The notes: generated by a model not told the origin, from the letters alone. A DNA stretch of 64,000 bases from CAVPTL01 sp963708725 (GCA_963708725.1 CAVPTL010000002.1:1-64000); one strand, 5' to 3'; positions 18,011-26,556 are shown, counted from the stretch's first letter. Translations and numbers: made by a program.

Positions 18011-19611
18011 CAGTGCTCACCCACACGATTCGAAGAGTGGTATTGCGAAAGCCCGCCACCGCCAAGGCCGAGACCGTTACCGAGATCACCGCGGCTCCCG
18101 AGCCCACGCCGGCCGCAGGCCCCGAGCTCGAGATCGCGCCCAACGACCCGATCATCGGCTACCTCCAAAGCGCGCCCGGCGCCGTCGAGCTGAAGCACCT
18201 CGAGCTGGAGTCGCCAGCTCTGGAGCGGATGCGCGAGCAGGGGATCACGATGGTCGTTCCGTTGGTGACGCAGGGCGAGCTGATCGGCATGCTCAACCTC
18301 GGCCCGCGGCTGTCCGACCAGGAGTATTCGCCCGACGACCGTCGGCTGCTCGAGAGCCTCGCCTCGCAGGCCGCCCCGGCGGTCAAGGTCGGCCAGCTCG
18401 TACGCGAGCAGGAGACCGAGATCCGCGAGCGCGAGCGGCTCGAGCAGGAGCTGCATGTCGCCCAGCTGATCCAGCAGAACTTCTTGCCCCGGCATCTTCC
18501 CGACCTGCCGGGCTGGCAGGTCGCGGCCTATTACCGGCCCGCCCGCGCCGTGGGCGGCGACTTCTACGACTTCATCGACCTGCCCGACGGGCTGATCGGG
18601 CTGGTCGTCGGTGACGTCACCGACAAGGGCATTCCGGCGGCGATGGTGATGGCGGCGACCCGAAGCGTGTTGCGGGCGGCGGCACAGCGGCTGCTCGCTC
18701 CCGGCGAGGTGCTGGAGCGCGTCAACGACCATCTCTGTCCCGAGATCCCGCCCAACATGTTCGTCACCTGTTTCTACGGCGTGCTCGATCCCGCCAGCGG
18801 CCGGCTGCGGTACGCCAACGCGGGTCACAACCTGCCCTTCGTCTGCACTGCGGGTGAGCCGTCCGAGCTGCGCGCGACCGGGATGCCGCTCGGACTGATG
18901 CCCGACATGCGCTACGAGGAGTGCGAGGCGGTGCTCGAGCCGGGTGCCAGCGTGCTCATGTACAGCGACGGGCTGGTCGAGGCCCATGATCCGCACCGCG
19001 AGATGTTCGGAAACGATCGCGTGATCGCCCGGCTGGCTACGGGGCTGGTGTCGCAGGATCTGATCGACGATCTGCTGACTCAGCTCGACCGGTTCACCGG
19101 CGAGGAGGCAGAGCAGGAGGACGACATCACCCTGGTGGCGTTCGAACGCAGCTCGCACGCCGGGCAGTTCACGGTGCTTGATGAGTTCTCGATCGAGAGT
19201 ACGCCTGGAAACGAGCGGTCAGCGATCGATCGGGTCGCGGCCGCGGTTACCGAAGTGCCCCTGTCGGGGGCACAGCTCGAGCGGCTCAAGACCGCCACCG
19301 GCGAGGCCACCATGAACGCGATGGAGCATGGCAACAAGTACGAGCCCGGGGTCATGGTCGGCGTCGTCGTCTCGGCCTCTGAGGCCGCAGTGAGTGTGCG
19401 GATCACCGACCAGGGCGGAGACCACGCCGTCGAGCCGGCCGATGTCCCCGATCTGGACGCCAAGCTCGAAGGGCTCCAGTCTCCGCGCGGCTGGGGGATG
19501 TTTCTGATCAAGAACATGGTGGACGAAGCGCGCGGGTCCCACGACGGACATCACCACACGCTGGAGCTGATCCTGCGTTTGAGAGGAGAGGACGATGGCC
19601 AGAACACTTGA
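18007..19611 (+). CDS. GAF - SpoIIE/PP2C phosphatase - HATPase (RsbW-like) fusion
   Basis: A 534-residue soluble regulator. Residues about 45-135 form a GAF-like domain, 132-160 a coiled linker, 165-380 a SpoIIE-type PP2C phosphatase with its metal Asp residues in GGDFYDF (183-189), GDVTDKG (202-208), MYSDG (318-322) and DDITLV (372-377). Residues about 395-534 form a GHKL ATPase of the anti-sigma kinase kind, with Glu433 and Asn437 in the N box (GEATMNAMEHG) and RGWGMFLI as the glycine-rich box. One chain thus carries both a phosphatase for STAS-Ser-P and a candidate STAS kinase. It starts by ATGA overlap and is followed by two STAS genes, its probable substrates. Confidence 0.9.
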   Translation: MTVLTHTIRRVVLRKPATAKAETVTEITAAPEPTPAAGPELEIAPNDPIIGYLQSAPGAVELKHLELESPALERMREQGITMVVPLVTQGELIGMLNLGPRLSDQEYSPDDRRLLESLASQAAPAVKVGQLVREQETEIRERERLEQELHVAQLIQQNFLPRHLPDLPGWQVAAYYRPARAVGGDFYDFIDLPDGLIGLVVGDVTDKGIPAAMVMAATRSVLRAAAQRLLAPGEVLERVNDHLCPEIPPNMFVTCFYGVLDPASGRLRYANAGHNLPFVCTAGEPSELRATGMPLGLMPDMRYEECEAVLEPGASVLMYSDGLVEAHDPHREMFGNDRVIARLATGLVSQDLIDDLLTQLDRFTGEEAEQEDDITLVAFERSSHAGQFTVLDEFSIESTPGNERSAIDRVAAAVTEVPLSGAQLERLKTATGEATMNAMEHGNKYEPGVMVGVVVSASEAAVSVRITDQGGDHAVEPADVPDLDAKLEGLQSPRGWGMFLIKNMVDEARGSHDGHHHTLELILRLRGEDDGQNT

Positions 19612-19948
19612 GGCGGCGGTGACACGGGCCGGCGATGCCGTCGTGATCGAGCTGACCGGCGATATCGACGGCAACGCTCGCGACGTGCTCGAGGCGGCCT
19701 ATACCGAAGCCGCCGCCGGAGGGCCGCTGCTGCTCGCTTTCGAGCGAGTCGACTACATCAACTCGACCGGCATCGCGCTGATCGTGGGTCTCCTGGCCCG
19801 GGCTCGTGCCGATGGGCGGCCGGTCAGTGCGCGTGGACTGTCGGAGCACTACCGCGAGATTTTCGAGATCACCCGCCTGTCCGATTTCATCACCATCCTT
19901 GCGGACGTACCGGAGACGGTCGCCGCTGACCACGGAGGAGACCGATGA
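19595..19948 (+). CDS. STAS-domain anti-sigma-factor antagonist 1
   Basis: A 117-residue single STAS domain. The phosphorylatable Ser is Ser57 in the motif DYINSTGIAL, and the following helix reads GLSEHYREIFEITRLSDFI. Such proteins bind a GHKL kinase when unphosphorylated and are released after phosphorylation. Its start lies 17 bases inside the end of the phosphatase/kinase fusion, and its stop overlaps the next STAS gene by four bases. It shares the GLSEHY..I.E.TRL stretch with its neighbour, indicating duplication. Confidence 0.9.
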   Translation: MARTLEAAVTRAGDAVVIELTGDIDGNARDVLEAAYTEAAAGGPLLLAFERVDYINSTGIALIVGLLARARADGRPVSARGLSEHYREIFEITRLSDFITILADVPETVAADHGGDR

Positions 19949-20295
19949 CCGAAACCGTAACCCCGCTCGTCGTTCGTACGCCCGCTCCGGGCGTGAGTGT
20001 GATCGAGCTCGTCGGCGATGTGACGGGTGCCAGTGAAGCCCCGCTCGGAGACGCGTGGGAGCGCGCCGCCGGCAGCGACGTGCATTCAGTGATCCTCAAC
20101 TTCGACGGCCTCGAGTACATGAACTCGAGTGGAATCGGACTGCTCGTCACGTTGCTGGTGCGCGCCAACCGCATGCACCAGAAGATGCTGGCGTGCGGCC
20201 TTTCCGAGCACTACCTCCAGATTCTCGAGCTGACCCGCCTCGACGAGGCGATCTCCATCCATGAAGACGAGGCCGCGGCGATCGCCGCAGCCTGA
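19945..20295 (+). CDS. STAS-domain anti-sigma-factor antagonist 2
   Basis: A 116-residue STAS protein. The switch serine is Ser61 or Ser62 in EYMNSSGIGLL, aligned with Ser57 of the preceding protein. The GLSEHYLQILELTRLDEAISI helix is nearly the same as in the first copy, while the N-terminal third differs, so the two paralogues may bind different partners. Translation is coupled to the first STAS gene by ATGA. No sigma factor or stand-alone anti-sigma factor is adjacent, so the output of the switch must lie elsewhere or on the fused HATPase. Confidence 0.9.
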   Translation: MTETVTPLVVRTPAPGVSVIELVGDVTGASEAPLGDAWERAAGSDVHSVILNFDGLEYMNSSGIGLLVTLLVRANRMHQKMLACGLSEHYLQILELTRLDEAISIHEDEAAAIAAA

Positions 20296-20313
20296 CCCAG
20301 GAAGGACGATGAC

Positions 20314-21051
20314 ATGAGCACACCCCCCGAGCATCGGGATGCCGCCGCATGGGCGCCGCCGGTGCAGCGACTCGAAGTGACCGAGGCCGAGCGCGGCAAG
20401 CGCGGCATCAACGTGTCGGGCCGGCGACCGACCTCACCGCTGCAGGGTTTCGGACAGATGTGGCAGAAGACCTACCGCACGCCATTGCGCGGCTCAACCG
20501 CGAGCCCGCAGGAAGTGATCGGCGAATGGAAAGCCCACTTCCCCGAGTTCTGGCCGAAGGGCAACAGCTTCTTCGCCCCGCTGGCCGGGATCAACCCCGG
20601 GGAGGTGGCCTCGCTCGATCTCGGCATGCCGGGCGGCATGAAGCTCTCGACCGGGGTACTGGTGCTGTACGCCGACGCCGAGTCGTTCACGTTGATGACC
20701 CCGCAGGGACACATGTTCGCCGGCTGGATCACCTTCAGCGCGTTCATTGAGGACGGGCTCACGTGGGCCCAGGCACAGGTGCTGATGCGCGCCGGTGACC
20801 CGTTGTACGAGGTCGGCATGGTGATGGGCGGCCACAAGAAGGAGGACGCCCACTGGATGCACACGCTCACCAAGTTGGCCGAGCATCTCGGCGCCGAGGC
20901 CGACGTCACCGCCCAGGCGGTGTGTGTGGATCGAGGCCGGCAATGGTCGAAGGCGTCCAACGTGTGGCACAACGCTGGTATACGGTCTGGGGTGTATATG
21001 ACCGGTGCCCCTGTCCGCCTGATTGCCCGCCCGTTCCGACGGAGTGGCTGA
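20314..21051 (+). CDS. Conserved protein of unknown function
   Basis: A 245-residue protein with no signal peptide or membrane helix. After about 60 polar residues comes a folded domain with many aromatic and Gly residues (FPEFWPKGNSFFAPLAGINPGEVA, then MPGGMKLSTGVLVLYAD, then FTLMTPQGHMFAGWITFSAF). The layout suggests a beta-rich SRPBCC-like or lipid/small-molecule-binding fold, but I do not recognise a named family. It starts 18 bases after the second STAS gene behind AGGAAGGA, and its end overlaps the start of the FAD enzyme, so it is probably co-transcribed with both. Confidence 0.6.
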   Translation: MSTPPEHRDAAAWAPPVQRLEVTEAERGKRGINVSGRRPTSPLQGFGQMWQKTYRTPLRGSTASPQEVIGEWKAHFPEFWPKGNSFFAPLAGINPGEVASLDLGMPGGMKLSTGVLVLYADAESFTLMTPQGHMFAGWITFSAFIEDGLTWAQAQVLMRAGDPLYEVGMVMGGHKKEDAHWMHTLTKLAEHLGAEADVTAQAVCVDRGRQWSKASNVWHNAGIRSGVYMTGAPVRLIARPFRRSG

Positions 21052-22459
21052 AGCACGGTACGACGCGGTCGTCGTCGGGGCCGGCCCCAACGGCCTGGCG
21101 GCCGCGATCGAGCTGGCGCGGGCAGGGCGCTCGGTGTGTGTGGTCGAACGTGCCATGGACGTGGGGGGAGGCACCCGCACCGCCGAGCTGACCCTGCCCG
21201 GCTACCTCCATGATGTCTGCTCGGCGATCCATCCGCTGGGTCTTGGATCACCATTTCTCGCGGGGCTCCCGCTCGAGCGCTACGGGCTCGAATACCTGCA
21301 GCCCGAGATCCACGCCGCGCATCCGCTCGATGACGGCAGTGCCGCGGTGCTGCACCGGTCGGTGGCCGACACCGCGTCCGGCCTGGGGGGCGATGGCGGG
21401 GCGTATGCCTCGCTGATGGGGCCACTGGTGCGCGACTGGGACGAGATCGCCGAGCTCGTGCTGGGGCCGCTGCGGGCTCCGCGTCATCCCCTGTCGGCCG
21501 CCCGCTTCGGGGTGCCGGGGCTCATCAGCGCATCGCTTCTGGCGCGCCGGTTTCGCGGCGACGGCGCCCGGGCGCTTTTGGCGGGTATGGCCGCCCACTC
21601 GATGCTTCCGCTCAATCGCCCGCCCACGGCGGCGTTCGCGCTGGTGTTGCTGGGGCTCGGCCATACGGTGGGGTGGCCGGTGGTACGCGGCGGGTCGCAG
21701 GCGATCACCGACGCCATGGCGGAGTATCTGCGTTCGCTGGGTGGGGTGATCGAGCTGGGCCGCGAGGTGCGCTCGATGGCCGATGTGCCGGCGGCGGGTG
21801 TGGTGCTGTTCGACGTGACGCCACGCCAGCTGCTCGGGATTGCGGGCGACCAGCTCCCGTCACGTTACCGAGCTGCGCTCGCGCGCTTCCGCTACGGCCC
21901 GGGCGTGTTCAAGCTCGACTACGCGCTGTCGGGGCCTGTGCCCTGGATCGCCGAGGAGTGCAGGCGGGCGACGACGGTGCACCTCGGCGGCAGCTTCGAA
22001 CAGATCGCGGCGGCCGAGCGGATCGCGTCGACCGGCGGCCACTCGCCCCGTCCGTTCGTGCTGGTCGCCCAGCAGAGCCTCATCGACCCGACGCGGGCAC
22101 CGCAGGGCCACCACACCCTGTGGGCGTACTGCCATGTGCCCAACGGCAGCGATGTCGACATGACCGACGCGATCGAGGGCCAGATCGAGCGGTTCGCGCC
22201 CGGTTTCGGTGAGCTGGTGCTGGCCCGGTCAGCGCGAGGGCCGGCCGAGGTCGAGGCCGACAACCCCAACTACATCGGCGGCGACATCAACGGCGGGCTC
22301 GGGAATCTCCGCCAGGTGCTCGCCCGTCCGGTGCTGCGCCGCTCGCCCTACACGACGCCGAATCCCCGGATCTTCCTGTGCTCGTCGTCCACGCCGCCGG
22401 GTGGCGGTGTGCACGGTATGTGTGGCTATCACGCCGCGCGAGCCGTCTTGAGCCGATAG
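21044..22459 (+). CDS. Phytoene-desaturase-like FAD/NAD(P)-binding oxidoreductase
   Basis: A 471-residue flavoprotein of the COG1233/phytoene dehydrogenase-related group. It opens with the dinucleotide motif YDAVVVGAGPNGLAAAIELARAG and the ERAMDVGGGTRTAELTLPGY segment, and closes with the second FAD-contact region FLCSSSTPPGGGVHGMCGYHAARAVL. Carotenoid genes are absent nearby, so desaturase activity is not implied; many members of this group have unknown substrates. The start is probably GTG at 21044, overlapping the upstream stop by eight bases. It is the last gene of the operon that starts with the membrane sensor at 16721. Confidence 0.78.
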   Translation: MAEARYDAVVVGAGPNGLAAAIELARAGRSVCVVERAMDVGGGTRTAELTLPGYLHDVCSAIHPLGLGSPFLAGLPLERYGLEYLQPEIHAAHPLDDGSAAVLHRSVADTASGLGGDGGAYASLMGPLVRDWDEIAELVLGPLRAPRHPLSAARFGVPGLISASLLARRFRGDGARALLAGMAAHSMLPLNRPPTAAFALVLLGLGHTVGWPVVRGGSQAITDAMAEYLRSLGGVIELGREVRSMADVPAAGVVLFDVTPRQLLGIAGDQLPSRYRAALARFRYGPGVFKLDYALSGPVPWIAEECRRATTVHLGGSFEQIAAAERIASTGGHSPRPFVLVAQQSLIDPTRAPQGHHTLWAYCHVPNGSDVDMTDAIEGQIERFAPGFGELVLARSARGPAEVEADNPNYIGGDINGGLGNLRQVLARPVLRRSPYTTPNPRIFLCSSSTPPGGGVHGMCGYHAARAVLSR

Positions 22460-22466
22460 CCGCTTT

Positions 22467-22518
22467 TGCAATTGTTACAGTTTGGAATTGCATTAATGGC
22501 ACTGTGTACTTTATACAC
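22467..22518. promoter_or_regulatory. AT-rich control region upstream of the secreted lectin gene
   Basis: The gap between 22460 and 22650 is markedly AT-rich at its left end. It holds two inverted repeats: TGCAATT (22467-22473) with AATTGCA (22486-22492), and GTGTA (22504-22508) with TACAC (22514-22518). A possible promoter is TTGGAA at 22483 with TACTTT at 22507 (18-base spacer). The rest of the gap, to the TTG start at 22651, would be a leader of over 100 bases. Confidence 0.4.
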
Positions 22519-22650
22519 CAGGTAAGCCCTTTTCGTGCCGGCCACACGGAGGGCGACCAAGTCGGGTTCATACGCGAGCAAACGGTGCAGCAGGAAGGAG
22601 CGCCGGCTTTCGCCTGGCCCGGCACCAACGGACAGGATCGGAGCACCAAT

Positions 22651-23985
22651 TTGGAAACGCACAGCTCTCGCTCATCCGGGCGCTCGCTTCGCAGGCTCGC
22701 GGCACTCGTCGCCGTGGCCTTTGCCGCGATCGCTGGCTTTACCACGCTCTCGGGGTTCGTCGCCGCGAGTCGTGCCGAGGCCGACACGTGTGCCAACTAC
22801 ACCTACTGCCTCGGATTTCGATCGACGATGAACAACAGCGCCCTGGACGGGATCTACTGGTCGAACGAACCCACCGAGCAGGCGGTGACCGATCAGAATC
22901 CGGTGCACGGGCTGTGGGGTGTCCAGTTCGAGACGTGGACGGATCACGCACCGATGACGATCCAAAACGGTGTGTACGTGGACGGCGGGACATCGCCCAA
23001 CACCTCCTACCGCGATCATGCGATCTTCCAGCTGAGGTCACTCTCACAGCCGGGGGGCTGCCTCACCGAGATCCTCAGTCCGCGAAACCAGTTGCGGGTG
23101 ACACCCTGTGCCAACAACCCGCAGATGACCGTGGACAATCAACAGCAGTTCTATCTGGTCGCGGGCAGCGATGGCGCGTATAGCCTGCGGTCGCTGTATG
23201 ACCAGAAGTGCGTCGACGTTCTCAACAACAGCGACGGCGACGGGCACTGGATCGGCTCATGGGACTGCGATGGCCTGGGGTCGTCCAACCAGCAGTGGAA
23301 GGTTGCCGACTACTCGGGTACGGCCGCCACAACGCAGAGCAACGGCACCCCCGTGGCCGGATCCCAGGTTGCGGCCAACCTCGCGAGCATCCGCGCAGCC
23401 GCGCTGGGACGCGACATCCGGGCGCAGAATCAGCCCGGCAAGATCACCTTCTGTAACTGGGGTGGGTACCTCGCCGAGGGCGTTCTGAGCTTCTATCGCA
23501 CGGGATCGACGACTGGCAATCACTGGTCGACCCCGGTGCTTGGCGCATCCAAATGCGCGACCTTCTCGATCCCCAGGGGTCAGGACATCCAGGCCGAAGT
23601 GGAGCTGCACGAATTCAGCGGCATGTATTTCGGGGCGTATGGCTGGAAGACCAACCCGGATAACGGGGGCGTGAACCTTCGTCAGAACTACTGGACGTCG
23701 GATACGTCCAATGACGTCGTGGCTGCTGCGTACTCGGTCGGTGGCGACTACAGCAACATCACGTTCAATTTCTACGGAACGACGTGTTACCCATCCACCA
23801 CCGTGAACTACAACGACACGCTGTCGCGGATGGCGACGGTCGTGGTCGACAATCATCAGCACGAGGGCTGTCGAGACTCCCAGAACTTCGGTGTGGAGAC
23901 GTTCCTCGGCGAAGCCGTGGAGTCGATCGAGGATCTCACCGACGGCATGGCCGACTTCATGCGCTGGCTGGGCGGAATCGCCTAA
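22651..23985 (+). CDS. Secreted ricin-B-lectin-like protein
   Basis: About 444 residues from a TTG start. An arginine-containing N-terminus and a hydrophobic stretch (LRRLAALVAVAFAAIAGFTTLSGFVAA) form the export signal. The region QFYLVAGSDGAYSLRSLYDQKCVDVLNNSDGDGHWIGSWDCDGLGSSNQQW has the QxW-type repeat of ricin-B/beta-trefoil carbohydrate-binding domains. The C-terminal 200 residues are aromatic- and Cys-containing and match nothing I recognise. The start is uncertain: the frame is open 270 bases further upstream but that part looks non-coding. An AT-rich, dyad-containing control region precedes it. Likely role: binding extracellular polysaccharide. Confidence 0.68.
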   Translation: METHSSRSSGRSLRRLAALVAVAFAAIAGFTTLSGFVAASRAEADTCANYTYCLGFRSTMNNSALDGIYWSNEPTEQAVTDQNPVHGLWGVQFETWTDHAPMTIQNGVYVDGGTSPNTSYRDHAIFQLRSLSQPGGCLTEILSPRNQLRVTPCANNPQMTVDNQQQFYLVAGSDGAYSLRSLYDQKCVDVLNNSDGDGHWIGSWDCDGLGSSNQQWKVADYSGTAATTQSNGTPVAGSQVAANLASIRAAALGRDIRAQNQPGKITFCNWGGYLAEGVLSFYRTGSTTGNHWSTPVLGASKCATFSIPRGQDIQAEVELHEFSGMYFGAYGWKTNPDNGGVNLRQNYWTSDTSNDVVAAAYSVGGDYSNITFNFYGTTCYPSTTVNYNDTLSRMATVVVDNHQHEGCRDSQNFGVETFLGEAVESIEDLTDGMADFMRWLGGIA

Positions 23986-23989
23986 GCGG

Positions 23990-24020
23990 TGAATAAATGG
24001 TGCCAGGCACCATTTATTCA
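23990..24020. repeat. Dispersed palindrome, copy B (31 bp)
   Basis: Two perfect 15-base arms around A24005, half-site TGAATAAATGGTGCC. It lies five bases after the stop of the secreted lectin, between it and the convergent SDR gene, and is directly followed by a GC-rich hairpin. Confidence 0.9.
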
Positions 24021-24022
24021 TC

Positions 24023-24054
24023 CCCCGCGGGTCGCTACGGAGCGGCCCGCGGGG
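24023..24054. terminator. GC-rich hairpin between convergent genes
   Basis: CCCCGCGGG (24023-24031) pairs with CCCGCGGGG (24046-24054), and CGCT/AGCG inside the loop can extend the stem. It sits between the stops of the lectin gene (23985) and the SDR gene (24064) and could end transcription from both sides together with the palindrome next to it. Confidence 0.55.
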
Positions 24055-24063
24055 CGGCCTCGG

Positions 24064-24831
24064 TCACCAGCGCTCCCCGAGGGCAACTGTCAGGCACTCG
24101 CCACTGATTCCGCTGGCGGCGTCCGAGCAGAGAAACGCGATCGTGCCGGCCATCTCTTCGACGGTTGGAATGCGCCCGGCGGTATAGGTCGCGATCCGCT
24201 CGTCCCACACCTGGTCGACGGTCACACCGCGGCTCTCCGCGATCGCCACGGCCGAGCGGTCGGCCATCTCGGTTCGCACCCACCCCGGCAGTACGGCGTT
24301 GCAGGTGACAGCGTACGGGGCGAGATCAAGGGCCGACGCGCGCACCAGGCCGATCACCCCGTGCTTCGAGGCGTCGTAGGCCGGCTCGGATTTGCCGCCC
24401 ACCAGCCCCGCGGTCGAGCTCACGACCACCACGCGGCCCCAGTTACGCTCCACCATCCCCCCGGTCGTGAACCGCATCAGATGAAACGTGGCGTCGAGGT
24501 TGACCGCCATCGTTTCGCGCCACACCTCGGGATCGCTGCGCCACACCTCCCGTTCGAGGGACGAGCCGATGCCGGCGGCGTGCACCAGCACCTCGACCTC
24601 GCCAAGCCTCCGTGTCGTTTGCTCGACCACGTCCCGACAGCCCGCCTCGGTCGCGAGGTCGCCCACGACATGAGCGATGCCGGTCTCGGCAGTCAACGCC
24701 TCCAGGCGATCGGCACGGCGGGCGACTGCCATCACCGAGTGGCCCTGCCGCGCGAGCTCGCATGCCGTTTCCCGGCCGATGCCGCTCGATGCTCCCGTAA
24801 CCACTGCCACCCGGCCCATGCGGTCGAGCAT
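24064..24831 (-). CDS. Short-chain dehydrogenase/reductase
   Basis: A 255-residue classical SDR. The NAD(P)-binding motif is TGASSGIG (12-19). The basic pair ARR after strand 2 suggests NADP(H). The catalytic set is Asn111 region, Ser139 and YDASK with Tyr152 and Lys156. The length matches 3-oxoacyl-ACP-reductase-like members, but the substrate cannot be told. It lies 10 bases downstream of the amine oxidase stop on the same strand, so the two probably form an operon; a role in reducing or oxidising a product of amine oxidation is possible. Confidence 0.88.
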   Translation of the reverse strand: MLDRMGRVAVVTGASSGIGRETACELARQGHSVMAVARRADRLEALTAETGIAHVVGDLATEAGCRDVVEQTTRRLGEVEVLVHAAGIGSSLEREVWRSDPEVWRETMAVNLDATFHLMRFTTGGMVERNWGRVVVVSSTAGLVGGKSEPAYDASKHGVIGLVRASALDLAPYAVTCNAVLPGWVRTEMADRSAVAIAESRGVTVDQVWDERIATYTAGRIPTVEEMAGTIAFLCSDAASGISGECLTVALGERW

Positions 24832-24841
24832 AGTTGGCGGC

Positions 24842-26518
24842 CTATGCCGGCGAGTAGGGAAGCTGCGAGAGCGACTTCGGTACGGGCACGCGGAGCTTCC
24901 TCATGACCTCGATCGCCGTGCGATCGCCGCTCTCCACTCCCCCGTTGAGGAAGCCCTGGCTATAGGTCGAGGTCGCTTCGCCGGCGAAGTGCACATCGCC
25001 CTCGGCCTTGCCGAGATGGCCCCAAAAGCGGGTGTACTGATTCGGGCCGAACGCCGCGTAGCTGCCCTTCGTCCAGGGGTCGTGGGGCCACAGGTCGGCC
25101 CAGGCGTGTCCGTTGAAATGTGCCCGGCTCCCAGGAACGGCGGCGTTGATGCGGTCAAGCACGCTGTTTCGGAGATGTGCGGTGGCCGGCGCGTGCGGGG
25201 TCGGGCCGCGCCAGTCAACCGCGGTGCGACCGCCCGCGTAGACCGTGATCAATCCGGCCTTGCCAGCCTCCATCGCCGAGCTCTCCCAGGTATCGAAGTC
25301 GGGGTCGGCCGAGGTCATGACGGCGCTCCAGTCGTCCATCTTCCACGGCCTGCGGTCGTACTGGAGGATGAGCTTGGCGTCCTGTCCCATGGCCAGCTCA
25401 CGAATCGCGGCGCGTTTGTGAGCCGAGAACCCGGCGTCGTGGTAGTGGACGTCGCGCAGGGTCGTGAACGGAAGCGTCAGGATCACGAGATCGGCAATCA
25501 CCGGGCGGCGCACTCCGTCGAAGTCGAGCGCGTAGGAGCCGCCCGACCGACGCCGGATCGACCGCAACGCCGTCTCGCGGTGGATGTGTCCCGAGGGCAG
25601 GGTGGCGACGGCGCGGTGGATCACCTGGTCGTTACCGCCACGCACGTGCCAGCGCTCGTCACCGCCGGGCGAGGGGATGATCAGGTAGTCGATCCAGTTC
25701 AGCGCCGAGAGCCGATCGAGGTTGAGGCCATACCAGCCGGTCATCGCCTGATCCAGGAACTGGCCGAGGTCGGCGTGAAGCACCCCTGGGACGTGTCGCT
25801 CGAGCCAGTCGGCCATCGTCAGCTGATCGACCAGCTTGGCGGCGGCGGTCGCGGTCGGGTAGGTGATCGCCGCCGCGTTGATGTGGCCGTTGGGCTGGAT
25901 CACCCCGACCCGCTTGGCCTCGGCAGTGACGGCTGCCTGAACCGGCTTCATGCCCACATTGATCTCGTGCTGGGTCAGGTTCTTGCCTCGCACCCAGTTG
26001 GGCGAGTAGTCGCCCGTCTGGGCGGCGTACAGGTCGTCGAGCTCGAGACCGAGCTGGCGTACAAGCTGACGCAGGTGCACATGCCGGGTGTCGATGAACT
26101 CACCGCCATGCTCACCGATCTGGCCGTCGGCGAAGCCGTGCGCCGTCCAGCAGCGACCGCCGAGCCGGTCGCGGGCCTCGTACAGGTGGGCCGAGACGCC
26201 CACCTTTCGGAGTTGATAGGCGGCGGCGACGCCGGCGAGTCCTGCCCCCACAATCACGACTCGGGCGTCGCCCGCCGCCCCGCGGGCGGAGGCGCGCGCC
26301 TCTGGTGCCCGCAACCCGTAGGCAGCCATCACAGCGGCGGCGCCAAGCGCGCCGCCGGTGGTGATCAACTCGCGTCGTGAATAGCTCGCGCCGGTCTCGA
26401 GCGCGTGTGCAGCTCCATCGGTCCGCAGGCTCTCCAGCGACCGCTGCTTGACCTCTCTGGCCGCGGCCGATCGTCGGCCACCGTGGCCGCGACGTTGCCC
26501 ATCGTCTCTTGTGTTCAC
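24842..26518 (-). CDS. Flavin-containing amine oxidase with Tat-type signal
   Basis: About 558 residues. The N-terminus has a twin-arginine motif (SRRELITTGGALGAAAVMAAY), implying folded export. The catalytic part is a flavin monoamine oxidase fold: VVIVGAGLAGVAAAYQLRKVGVSAHLYEARDRLGGR at the start and a C-terminal FAD-contact segment DVHFAGEATSTYSQGFLNGGVESGDRTA. It would oxidise a primary or secondary amine to an imine/aldehyde, releasing H2O2 and ammonia. The GTG start at 26518 has GGAGGGGG just upstream; an ATG at 26551 is possible but sits inside a palindrome. It is divergent from an operon containing an aldehyde dehydrogenase and the protocatechuate pathway, so an aromatic amine is a plausible substrate. 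Confidence 0.82.
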   Translation of the reverse strand: MNTRDDGQRRGHGGRRSAAAREVKQRSLESLRTDGAAHALETGASYSRRELITTGGALGAAAVMAAYGLRAPEARASARGAAGDARVVIVGAGLAGVAAAYQLRKVGVSAHLYEARDRLGGRCWTAHGFADGQIGEHGGEFIDTRHVHLRQLVRQLGLELDDLYAAQTGDYSPNWVRGKNLTQHEINVGMKPVQAAVTAEAKRVGVIQPNGHINAAAITYPTATAAAKLVDQLTMADWLERHVPGVLHADLGQFLDQAMTGWYGLNLDRLSALNWIDYLIIPSPGGDERWHVRGGNDQVIHRAVATLPSGHIHRETALRSIRRRSGGSYALDFDGVRRPVIADLVILTLPFTTLRDVHYHDAGFSAHKRAAIRELAMGQDAKLILQYDRRPWKMDDWSAVMTSADPDFDTWESSAMEAGKAGLITVYAGGRTAVDWRGPTPHAPATAHLRNSVLDRINAAVPGSRAHFNGHAWADLWPHDPWTKGSYAAFGPNQYTRFWGHLGKAEGDVHFAGEATSTYSQGFLNGGVESGDRTAIEVMRKLRVPVPKSLSQLPYSPA

Positions 26519-26538
26519 AACGCTGCCCCCTCCGAGGG

Positions 26539-26556
26539 ACTGAATATACATTCAGT
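26539..26556. promoter_or_regulatory. 18-bp perfect interrupted palindrome between amine oxidase and catabolic operon
   Basis: ACTGAAT (26539-26545), four bases, then ATTCAGT (26550-26556). It lies in the 76-base divergent gap between the GTG of the amine oxidase (26518) and the ATG of the class II aldolase gene (26595). Size and AT content are typical of an operator for a dimeric repressor. No regulator gene is adjacent. Confidence 0.6.
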
